64,000 nucleotides of DNA, from positions 744,001-808,000 of the forward strand of contig JAVTVJ010000542.1 in assembly GCA_034509425.1 (NCBI GenBank), given 5' to 3'. Positions within the stretch are counted from its first letter, which is position 1. Each line of letters opens with the position of its first letter. The position numbers and the translations under genes are program-made. This DNA comes from Eopsaltria australis (lineage: Eukaryota > Chordata > Aves > Passeriformes > Petroicidae). Below are positions 12,461 through 22,880 of this stretch, piece by piece. A model generated the notes under the pieces. That model did no database searches, was not told the origin of the DNA, and was given only the letters and a program-made list of their open reading frames with translations.

Positions 12461-15400
12461 CAGCCATGTGCACACACAGGTGCTTTGGCGTGGCCAGTGT
12501 GTCACCATGTGCCTGCGTGTGCACGGGGTGACACCTTCACAGGGCACCAGCCTGTGCTGCTCTGACTGCCTGGACGCTGACAGAGGCTCTGGTGCTGCCT
12601 GGCAGCATTCCTAATGAATTCAGTGCTGCCCTTCACATCAAACAGCCACAGGAGAAGGCATTTTTTGTCCCCATCTTTATTCAATGCACCAAACATGCCA
12701 CTCCTGGGCCTCACACTCACAAACATCTTGTTCACAGCTGCAGCTTCAAAACGACGAGGGGAGAAAGGAGGGGGAGATTGTGTGGGAGGCACAGAGTGTG
12801 CTGGGGCTGCCTGTGGTCACCGTGTCCCATCAGGGAGAAACTGAGACCCCCTGGGCACCACTCCAGCTCTGCTCCCCCAGACTCCTGTGGGCAGTTAGGA
12901 CCTGGCTGTCCCCAGCCACCCTGCAAGGCCATGAGAGATGCCTCGGACAAGGTCTGGGGCTGGTGGAGCAGAGGGGCAGGACGTGGATAGAGGGAAGGGG
13001 TTCTGTCCTACTCAGAGCTGCCTCTGCACCCTCCTGTTCTTCCCTGCTCCACTCTCAGCCCAGCCCCATCCATCTTGCAGGGCTGAAACCCAATTACGGT
13101 CCCAGGGAGGGGGTGGTGCAGCGGCAGAGATGTCCATTAGCCTCGGGGATGGAGATGGAGCGATAGGAGCTCTAATGGCCTCACCAGGACTCTGATGGCA
13201 GCCTGGCTGCCCCAGCTGCACCCGCCCTGCCCACGCTGGGTGACACCAGAGCACTTCAGTCTCGGTTTGCAGCCTGTGATAGGGACCTCGATGCAGATTT
13301 GGAGCCCTGTGCATGCACGCGTGTGCACGTGTGCTTTGTGTGTGCTTGCACGACTTAAAGCCACTCCAACACCCACAGGAGCTGCCCCAGGGGTGGCCCA
13401 GCCATCTGACGTTAAAGCAGCCCTTCCTCACCCTCACTTGTCCCACTGGAAGAAGGATATTTGGCGGTGGAGCCTGCTGTGCTCTGAAGTTTAATTAACC
13501 CCGTCTCCCTCCTGAACAGGCTTCCCTTCCTCTGCTCAAATGCCACAAATGATCCTTTGCAGATGCTAATCTGCAGAAGGAAAAGAAAAAAAAAGATCCC
13601 ACATTTAATTGCAGAACATAAAGATATTACAGGGTCATTAAAGCACCATGAATATGGAAATGAAATCCACAGGCATCCATGCAGATAATGGCAGGGAGAA
13701 GGGAGTTGCAGGTGAAGCTGAAAGGTGGAAAGGTGGAAAGGTCAGCTCCATCTGGATACATCATTAACCCCCTGCTCCAGGCAATCTCCAAGGGCCAGGG
13801 GGGTGTCTTGGGGGTCTCGGTTGTGCTGGACCCGCAGCAGGAGGAGGGTGGTGCTGCCCCGGGCAGAGGCCGAGTGGTGAGGGTCGGCCCTTGCTGTGGG
13901 TTCTGGGGATCAGCCTCTGCCTGCAGCTGCAGGAGCCTCTAAAGATGCCTCAAATCCCTGCCAAACCTGATCTGTGACTTGGACCACCGGACCCGACAAC
14001 CCAGGAAGGGATGCTGAGATGGTTTTTCTCTTCAAGCGCTCCTTCCCAACCCGAGGCAGCTGTAGAGCCAGGCTCAGCCCCGTGTGCCTCATTACTGGGT
14101 TGATCCCAACACCCTGTCTCCCCTCCGCCCCGGCTCCCTCCTGCTGCTCACGCTGCCGGCTTGACACTGACGGGAGCTGCTAAGTGGAAAAAATTAATAG
14201 GGGCCTCGCTAATTGGAGCTGAGACACCAGGAAAGAGAGACACAGGCCAGGGTGGCTCTGACACCCAGCTGCAGACGGGTGGTGCGGCAGGGCCAGTGGG
14301 CAGGGTGGCAGTGGCCACAGCCAGCTGGACTTGGGGGCTGATGGCCATGCCCAGGGTGCTGCCGTGCTCTCTCCTTGCAGCCTTTGGGACGTCCCCAAGA
14401 AGCTGCAGCCCCTGGAATTTGGAATTCCTGCCAGCTGCCGCTGCCTGATGGGAGGGAATGGGTGAGGAGGGCGTGGTGCTGCTGGGACACCTCCGCATCC
14501 TCGGGACCCTCCAGGCCCCCAGCACAGCGCTGCGGTGCTGTTGTGCCGAGCTGCCAGAGCCCCCCTGCTCTCCAGCAGCAGCTTTTGCCTCCAGGGAGAG
14601 CATGAGGAGGAGAAAAGCAGATTAGAGCTATCGCTGCATCTCCTCGCTGAGCTGAGAGCTAAATGTCAGATCACATCTGACACAGCTCCGAAGGGGAGGG
14701 CGAGGAGTCCGGGCGCACCCCTCATCCCAGGGGGCACCTATGGGGGCACAGGCAGTGGGGCTGGCAGCTGGACGCCAGCTTTCCCTCGGGAGCAGGGTGG
14801 GGAGATGGCTGGCTCGGGGTCCCGCTGCCTCGCCTGCCTGGCAGAATCCCAACCGCAGCCCCAGAAACTTTCCTCCTCCGGTTCCCATGGAAACGAGGAA
14901 TTTCTTCTCCCCAAAGTTGAGCTGCGTGCCTGCGCTCTCTGCCCAAGTCGAGTTCCGTCGCAAGAGCCCCACGGGGCGATGGTTTGGTGGGAGCTGCTGG
15001 TGCGGCTGGCGCGGTGCCTTCGGCCGTGTCTGTGGAGCCAGAGCCCGGCTGTGGAGCTGGGGCAGCACGGAGCCCCTGCTCAGGGCGCTCCTGTGCCAGA
15101 CCAGGATGTCCTGATTGGGGGAGAGGGACCGAGGAGGAGGATTGTCACCTGCTCTGCACACCCTGTCATCTCCACAGCTCAGCCAGAGAATATGAGCAGC
15201 CTGCTGGGAAAACAGCCCGGCAGAGTGACCAGAGAGCCCTCGCTCCAGCCCCGGCCGTCCCCCAGCGTGAGCCCCTGGCACTGATGGCCACGCAGCGGGA
15301 GCCAGCCCCGCTTTGGGCTCCGGCTGGGAAGGACACTTGGGGAGTGATTTGAGACCGTCCGTCGGCAATCAGAGGGTTTCAGCGCTCTGCTCGCCTCTGG

Positions 15401-15733
15401 CAGGAAGAGGATGGCCTGACGTTTGCTCTGATGAAAAGAAAAGCTTTCCCATCCATCAGTCCTGTGGGCTGGCAGGAGCGGGCACCAGCCCTGGGGCCAC
15501 TGAAACCCTGAGGGCTGAGCTGCAGGAGCTTTTCCGTGGGATAAATGTGGAGGAGTCAGATTTAGACAACGACTAAAACTGAGCTTCAGTAAAAATTAAC
15601 TCCAAAGAGGGGAATGTTCCAGGCACTGCCATTTGCTGTCAGTAAAAATAAACCCGCAGGTTAAACACGGCCTTTTCCTCCTGGGTGCTCACGTGCCAGA
15701 TCAGGAAGCTTCCTCCCACTGAAATGGTTAAAA
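12461..15733. other. Intergenic, candidate regulatory islands, no gene supported
   Basis: Mostly GC-rich, with two islands of different composition. One is AT-rich at about 13545-13690 (poly-purine run, AATTGCAGAAC, ATATGGAAATG). The other, at about 14595-14700, carries an inverted TGTCAGAT/ATCTGACA pair. Frames of about 250 codons around 14535-15370 are open on both strands at once, which points to base composition rather than coding. Confidence 0.45.
14664..14682. promoter_or_regulatory. Inverted TGTCAGAT repeat (MEIS/TGIF-like sites)
   Basis: TGTCAGAT, a 3-base spacer, then ATCTGACA: perfect 8-base arms. TGACA/TGTCA is the core bound by TALE homeodomain proteins such as MEIS and TGIF. It lies within an unusually stop-rich, AT-richer stretch, as expected of a conserved noncoding element. 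Function is inference. Confidence 0.4.
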
Positions 15734-15852
15734 GCATAAAATCACGGAGGCCCAGCTCTGCCCTGCCCTGTTGAGCATCATCCCCCATCTCAGCCCCGGG
15801 GCATAAAATCACGGAGGCCCAGCTCTGCCCTGCCCTGTTGAGCATCATCCCC
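15734..15852. repeat. Tandem duplication, 67-bp period
   Basis: A 52-base segment beginning GCATAAAATCACGGAGG and ending GAGCATCATCCCC occurs at 15734-15785 and again at 15801-15852 with no differences seen. The lack of divergence suggests a recent duplication or an assembly artefact. Confidence 0.9.
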
Positions 15853-18800
15853 AGGGCTCTTCAGTACTCAGGGCTGCATCGGGACTGGGGTCACTTTGTT
15901 AGCACCGTGTTTGGGGTCCAGCAAGCACCTGTTCCACACCCAGGACCTGGAGGGAGCTGGAAGCATCAGGTGGTTTTTAAGGCTCACTGGAAACCTGGCA
16001 GGGCTCATCCCTGCACCAGCAGCACCTCCCAGCCACACAGCCCCCTCCCAGGGCTGGCTCCCTCCCTCTGCCTGCCATTCTCACTGGGGTTTTAATTAGT
16101 GCTCCTCTGTATATTCAGCAAGCAGGAGCCCGGAATGGAAATGTACAGGTGTCCCCTTGATCCAGTTTCCATGGTTGCCGCATCGAGGTGGGGGCTACAG
16201 CTTTTTTTTTTATATTTAATAATTTTATTACAGTGGCTTCAATCCACTGGCGAAGAAGGGAAGGGGGGAGAATGTGGGGGAATAAAAAATGCTGGATGAA
16301 AAGGCCATGTTCCCGTGGCTGGGCTTATTTGCTGTCATTCTTTTTCTCTTATTAGCAAGCGCTGTTTTCCAAGATGCTCAAAGTCCAAGAGCTCACTAAC
16401 GAGATCCCAGCTCTGGCTGGTGTGGGGGGAACAGCCCAGGCAGCCACGCTGGAGCTGTGGGGCTGAGAGAGAGGAGCAGGGTGGTGCTGAGCAGGGTGGG
16501 CATCAGGAATATCACAAAGGGACCCCAGCCACCCCTGAGCAGCTCTTGGGGACACGGGGTTGGTGCCACACTGCCGGGCCATAGGAAAGCCCAGGGAGTC
16601 CCGGGCAGGAGGTCCCACAGCCCTCCCAGGGGATTGGGCTCATTTTCAGGGACTCCCAGCACCAAAATCTCTCTGCCTTGCCCCATCCTCACGCGGGGTA
16701 GTGGCACTCGGTGAGGGTGGTGGCTGCTCTGGGGGTCTGGGTGCCAGCACCAGAAACTCTCATCCTTTCCTCTCACCACCAAATCTGGTACGTCCAGTGC
16801 AGTTTGTGAACGTGCCCATCTGGCTCCATGAGATTATTTAGCCCCGACCCTGCCTGTGAGAGCAGGCAAAATCTCTGATTACCCGGAGCTCAGGGTGGGT
16901 TTCAGCTTTTGTGCAACGGGCATTAAACTAACACAGAAACGGCATGGGCCCAGGAAAAATCCTCTCTCCTTGCACTGCACTGTGTGGCTCGGCTTTGCCA
17001 AGTAGGAAGAAATCCCCTCTCCTCCTCCTGGCAACGTCCCGCACTGTGGCAGGCAAACACACACGCCGAGCCACGGACCTATTAGTCACCAGTAAATGTT
17101 CTTTTCTCTCCCGATTTGTTTCCCTTTAAGCTTGATGTTTTCCTCTCCTGCTGCCCGGGCCTCGTTAGGCTGCAATTAAAGCCAGGAATCAAAGCGGCAT
17201 GGTGCAATTAAAACTCGGGGCGAGACGCGGGATGCCCCGGGGAAGCCGACAGCCGTCGCTGGGCTCTGCTCACGAACAGTCGCCTGTCCCCTGAGCGGCC
17301 CTGGGGAGTGGTGACATTGCGAGGAGGCAGGACAGGCGCAGGCTGAGCCCAGCCGAGCTCCGCTGTAAAGATCTTCCTGTCGTTTACAGCATCACCAGCT
17401 CTGGCACCTGGAAGATGAGCTGAAATGCATCCACGCCCGAAATAAGATGAATTTTCCTGGCTGTGAGAATCGTAAACACACAGAGCAGCTCAGAGCGGGG
17501 AAGAGACACCGCTCACGGTGCCTCTACACCGAGATTAAATCTCCCTCCTACCAGGGGAAGGCTGTGCCCATCCCTGCACAGGATCCTCCACAGCCAGGGG
17601 GACACGCTGACCGCTACTCACCGCACCCTGAAAACCGTGGTTTTCTTTGGGGGCAGTCCCGAGGATGTGGCCCTCACACCCGGAACCTGGAGCCATCCTG
17701 GTGGATATCCCTGTGCCAGGGAACAGCTCAGGGAACACTCTGGCCATCGGTGTCCTGCTCCCGGCCAGGCACGAGTGGTGCTGGGGGCCACATCCAGCTC
17801 GGGGCTGGTCCCAAGCAGGAGCATTGTCATTGCCCGGCGAGCCGTGGCAGTGGCCGGTGATCCAGCGGGCAGTGCCTGGACACAGCAGAGCAGGGCTGGG
17901 TGCTGCTGGGGAAGGGTCACACCACCAGCGTGCTGAGCCCCTTGGCAGGGCAGGGCAGGACCAGCACCCAAGCCGCTGCCACAGCAGCTGGGCCAGCCGA
18001 GCACCAGCACTGGTGCCCATGTGGGGGAAGTGCTGGGAAGCAGGAGCTGCTCCCAAAACAGGGCTGAGCCCACCAGACAGACATCCCCTGCACTCATCTG
18101 TGCCAGAAACAGCAGCACCCCATCGCAGCTCGTCTCCCCACTGCTGGGGCCTGGCCCAAAAGCCGCCCCACGCAGAGGCTGCCCCAGCTTTGAAAATAGA
18201 TAGTAACAAGTGAGCGCGGGCAGCAGAAGTAGCAAAGCATATGGTAGGTGTTGGAGTTTATTCCTGTCGCTGAGTGTCAGCAGCGACAGACGGCTGGGGG
18301 TGGCGAAGCGAGAGGTTTCGGTAGGCGCCCGTGCAACACCACCCCACGGACGCCACAGCTGCGGCGAGGGTGGGGACCCTGCCACCCCCTGCCGTGTGCC
18401 ACCGGCGGGGCAGCCGGCGCTGCGATGCTCTCCTGGCGCCCGGGAGAGCAGCTCGGGGCTGTCTGAGCCCCCTCCCTGCGCCTCAGGGATGTTTGGTGTC
18501 AGTGGTGCCCGAGGCAACTCCCCACGCCGTGTAAAACCACCATGCGTTTGGCCGCTTCCACACCAGCTCCCAGCTGAAGGTCACCCGCCTGTTCTGGAGG
18601 AAGATTGGGAGAGCGAATGGCTGCTCTCTGCTCCCAGCTGCTGCTCTGCAGCCACGGCTGGTCCCGGGGTCTGCCAGCACTGCCCGCTCAGCCCAGCTTG
18701 GCCCCGTGGCACTTGGGGGTTTCCATGGAATTGCCCCGGTGGCCAGACCCGCTCTCGCCACCCGACGCCTCTGCCGGGAGCTGGGGTGGGCAGGTAGCCA

Positions 18801-19611
18801 GCGGCAGTGGGAGGGAACAGATTGTCCGCAAAAAAGCGCGTCAGTTCCCAACCGGCAGCGCGGAGCAGGATCTCCTGCGCGTTTATACCTTGTTTGTCTG
18901 AGCCCGCTGGGAGGATCTGGGGCTGTTTAAGGACTCTGCCAGCGTCCCTGCAGCACCACGGTGATGTGGGGCTGGGAAAGGTGAGCCCCCATCCCGGCAG
19001 AAGCTTCCAGCAGGGCTGTGCTCACTGTTGGAGTTCCTGGTGCTCAGTGGTTTGGGCACTGCTGTGGCCTCGGTCGCCTTGAGGATCCCATCCTGCCCAG
19101 ACTGGGCAAGGGACAGCCCTAGCAAGCACTGGAGTGAGTGCACAGCCTCCCCTGGCACGGGTGAAAACAAACACTCGCCGAGCAGCAGCTCACCTGCGGC
19201 TCCTGCCCCTGCTAATTGCAGTGTTCTCACTTCACACCGATGTGCTTGATAAGATTAGCAATTACAGAAACCTCATACGACAATTGGTCAGGGTCAGGAG
19301 CCGTGTGAGGAAAATTGGACGGAAGTGCAAATGGGAATTAATTATAACCTGGCAGTGGACAGGTTGGAGGCTTTGAATCTGTATTTTTATGTATTTTTCT
19401 GTGCAGCCTCTGCCTCTGCCGCAGGTGTGAAGGGTGCCAAGGGCTTTGCCACAGCAAAGACGTGCTCACTGCTGTCCAGGCCACCACAGGGCTCGGACAG
19501 GGGATGTCACAGGACGGTCCCTGGGCTCAGATCCCGGGCGAGTGTGGCCGAGGCATTGCTGGAGATCCCTGCCCTTCCTGCTCCTCGCCTGGCAGCTGCC
19601 GTTGTTATCTC

Positions 19612-19627
19612 CATTGCCATGGCAATG
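19612..19627. promoter_or_regulatory. Perfect 16-bp palindrome resembling an RFX X-box
   Basis: CATTGCCATGGCAATG is self-complementary over all 16 bases. Its centre matches the RFX consensus GTTGCCATGGCAAC except for the outer G and C. RFX factors drive ciliary and flagellar genes. No start site or exon could be tied to it. Confidence 0.5.
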
Positions 19628-20019
19628 CCAGCCCGGCTCCCACGGCGTGTCCGCCTGTGCCTCCGCCAAGCAGGCGCGGTCCCACCCGGGCTGGAGCCCC
19701 CTCCCGCCCCGGCCCACCCGGCCGAACGGCCACGGCACGGGCAGGGGGGTTAACACAACCCCAAAACGCTGTAGGGATGGAGATGGACACGTCCCCTCAC
19801 TCAAGAGGTGAGGTCTGGGTGGGAAGCAGGGGGAGAAGGAGAGTCTGCACCTGGAACATCTCCCAGCCCTGCCCCGCTGGATCCAGCCAGGTGCCCTCCA
19901 CCACAACAGGACCCCTGTGACCTAAAGCCACTCTGGGCTCAGTCATGGCCCCCCTGAGCTGGTACCAGCCCGTGACCCCAAAAGCCGTATTGATCGGCAC
20001 CCGGCTGCACTGATATTAG

Positions 20020-20150
20020 TTTGCCAGCAGCTGCTGGTGTTTAACAAATCCTCCTGGCTGTTTATTTATGCCATTTTCCCCCCTCCCGCCTGGGTCTTCT
20101 TTTGCTTCGGGAATTTTGCGAACATTTCAAAGGCAGCATTTCAAAGTCCA
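20020..20150. promoter_or_regulatory. Candidate enhancer: E-box palindrome plus paired TCF/LEF-like motifs
   Basis: A 14-bp perfect palindrome CCAGCAGCTGCTGG (20025-20038) centres on the E-box CAGCTG. It is followed by AT-rich sequence and two copies of CATTTCAAAG (20123-20132 and 20138-20147), whose complement CTTTGAAATG contains the TCF/LEF core. The stretch is markedly AT-richer than its surroundings. Regulatory function is inference. Confidence 0.35.
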
Positions 20151-21090
20151 GCAGGCAGCTAGCGAGGAGCAGGTCACTGGAAAGGGTGAGGAGAGGCAGG
20201 AAAGATCTTCCACGCTGCAAGGCAGCTGCTGCTTCCACCCTCATCCATCCTTTCACGCTCCCTGCACTCTCCCACTGCAGTTCCTTGTGTTCTGTACACC
20301 CACCCTGGCCCCAGCCCCAAGTCAAGGCTGGATCCAGGGGTTTGAATTAATGGAGAGGAGGAGTCCAAAGCTGGTTGCCTTTTCCTGGCTATGAAGGCAA
20401 GAGATGGGCTCAGGTCCCTGTTGGATTGCCAGCTTCAAAATGGGAGAGCGAAGTGCAAATGGAAAAGCAGAACAGAGGGAGGGTGTGCAGGGGCTGACCG
20501 TGCTGGGCAGCACTGCCCGCCCCAGGTACACCCTGGCAGCTGCTGCCACGGTGCTGCATTTCAGCAGAGTGCCGAGTACCATCGGGCTGACAAGGAGCTG
20601 GAGGTCATCTCTGCTCCCGGTGGGCTCCTGCCACCCCAGCCCGGGGATTTCCGTGTCCCCTGGAGGAGCACAGACTGCTGGGCGCCGCGGGGGAACGCCG
20701 GGGTGTCACTCTTCACTGATGTGACTCTTTCGCCTGATGTGACTACAAGAGACTGTGGGATTCAATTAAGTTCTGTTTTCCTCCCAGTAACAGTGGGAGT
20801 CTCTCCTCTCCCCTTTAAGGCAGACACGCTGCCATGGAAGACAAATGCTTGCAATAAAGCGCTGGAGCGCGGTGCCCGGGGAGGCCGATGCTCCCTGCAG
20901 CCGGCACTGCCCGCATCGCGTCCGCCGCTTCCCCGCGCCCTCCCCGCGCCTCTGCTCGCCCGGTCCCGCACCAGCCGGCCCCGCCCGGGTGCCCAGAACC
21001 GTGTGGCGGAGTCACCACGGGCTGGCTCCAGCGCAGGACCCGCAGGGCCAACCCCTTCCCCGCGTGGAGCCCCCCCGCCACCGGCCGAGC

Positions 21091-21103
21091 GTTGCCAGGC
21101 AAC
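21091..21103. promoter_or_regulatory. Palindromic X-box (RFX site) in an intergenic CpG-rich patch
   Basis: GTTGCCAGGCAAC is a full X-box, with two half-sites separated by one base, at the edge of a CpG-rich patch (20850-21130). Such a site next to a CpG island is typical of promoters of cilium or flagellum genes. No coding exon could be attached on either strand. Confidence 0.55.
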
Positions 21104-22880
21104 GGGAAGATGCTTCTCTGACCGAAACGGTAAAATCGGCAGCCGGAGCTGGGGATGGGGGGAGGGAAAGGGCTGGGCTGGGGCTGCCCGCGGGAGCACG
21201 CGAGGCTCCCCCAGCCCAAACAGCACCCAAAAATCCGGAGAGGAGAAGCAGCCGTTGCAGCCCCGCTCAGCCGAAACTGCCAAGGACCCCGGAGCGGTGC
21301 CAAGGGCAGCACTCGGCACTGGGACCCCCAGCCCGGCAGGGACACGGTGTCCCCGTGCAGGGACAATCCCGCTGACCTCCTCAGTGTGGAACTCTCCCGG
21401 GAGTCTTGGCCCTGCCGAATGCCCTGGATGAGATTGAACCCATAATTTGCCCTGTCCCTCCCTCGCCAGCCATCATGCCATGGCTAAATGAGCTCCAGGC
21501 AATTTTCTCAGAAGTTGAGTCCTCGCGCTGCGGGAACACAGGGCTAAAAATAGCCGAGGCCTGTGTGTGCCTCTCGCCCAGGTGAGCCTCACTCCCTCAC
21601 TCCGGAGATCAGGGCTCCTCCGCGTCCAGCCACCTCCCCTGCTCTGCCTCAGTTTCCTGCACAGATTGGGCCACCCAAATATCCACTACTGCTGCGGCAG
21701 CCTCGGGACTCCTGGCTGGAGGAATCTCTGTGCAGGGGAAATCTCCCGGGGCTCAGATATCGCTTGGTGTGCATAGCGATGGGCAGAGCCGCCCTTGGGC
21801 TCGGAATCTCACCTGGCTGTGCTTTACCTGGCCATCCGGCTGTGGAGTGGGGATGTCTCACCCTCCTCCCCCCCAGCAGCTCCCAGTTCAGGCACTCCTC
21901 TCAGCGTGACCAAGCCCTCCCAGGTCCAGTGAGGCAGACGCATTTCCTTCCCACGGTGACTCAATTACAAATTCAGAGTTAAATCTTCCCCCACAAGATA
22001 CCCCTCCCCACCCCTCTGGCTGCTTCCAGCTCTTCCAATGTTGAACACTTTCCAGGGACTTTCTCGTGCTCAGGCTGACCCTATCCACTCTGGTTCAAAG
22101 TTAATCAGCGTCATTTTGTTACTAACTGCTGCAGCTTTGGACCTCTAGAAAAAGCATGACTTAAATTATTAGCACCTACCAAGTTGCTTTCACCACCCCT
22201 GTGGGGGCCAGAGGTGAGAGAATAGATCTGTTCCCACCCAGCCTCTATAGCTACCAAAAATGACAAATTATCAGAATTGTGGAAATTAGAAAAATGGCAT
22301 TTAGGCAACAGGCAAACACTCCTCTTTTCTTCAGCAGCATCTGGCTAGAAACAGATTTGGAAGTGGAAGGTGGGGAGAAAAGAAAGCAACCTGAATGCTG
22401 TCGGCTGAGCGGGGGGGCCTTGGGAGTGGCAAGAACAAAACCATCACCATTTTCTTCATCACCAGTGCTGAGAAAGGCTGCAGGGGTCAGGCTGGGGGAG
22501 CAGGCGAGGAGGAGGAGGAAGGACACCCACAGAGTGTGGGAAGGGGCTCTCCCTCAGCACAGCCCTGGCTGTGAGCTGGTTCAGCACAGCCCCGGGTCCC
22601 CCTTCAAGCAGGAACAGCACCTTTCCCCTGGTACCCACCTCTCCCCAGGAGATTCACTCCCACCTCACCCCACGGCTGATCGGCAGCACCCGGGGAAGAG
22701 ATTCAGAAGCACCTTGAGCCCCTGGAAGGCTGTTTGGAAAGGGGAGCAGCACCCAAAAGAGCAGTGCTGCCCCGTGTCTGGACAGTGCTGAGGTTCCAGC
22801 TCTGCTCCCCCACGCAGGGAGCCGTCAGGAATAACACTGGGAAATATCTTGGGGAATGCAGGAGCCAGGGCCACGCCTGC

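Larger units (their letters stand above)
15853..22880. other. Intergenic, THEG-equivalent interval, no gene supported
   Basis: No recognisable exon was found. Notable pieces are a T-rich stretch at 16200-16235, AT-rich islands near 17160-17210 and 19225-19400, two X-box-like palindromes (19612 and 21091), an E-box palindrome with TCF/LEF-like repeats (20020-20150), and a CpG-rich patch at about 20850-21130. In human, THEG (spermatid flagellum) lies between MIER2 and C2CD4C; its repeat motif was not found, but short exons could be missed by eye. Confidence 0.5.

Noticed and set aside
12079..12531. 150-codon frame reading MGMMPSFPVPG repeats, and its mirror frames
   Set aside because: It lies wholly on a 33-bp minisatellite with no conserved flank or splice sites.
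14535..15368. Frames of 249 (plus) and 246 (minus) codons
   Set aside because: They are mutually antisense, low-complexity and match no known family; composition explains both.
16200..16235. T-rich stretch as a retroposon tail
   Set aside because: No target-site duplication or recognisable element body was seen next to it.
17535..18517. Minus-strand frames of 224 and 299 codons
   Set aside because: No domain, no ATG in good context and no splice structure; an adjacent plus-strand frame is equally open.
20391..21431. Plus-strand frame of 346 codons
   Set aside because: It crosses the CpG-rich patch, shows no recognisable motif, and competes with open frames on the minus strand.
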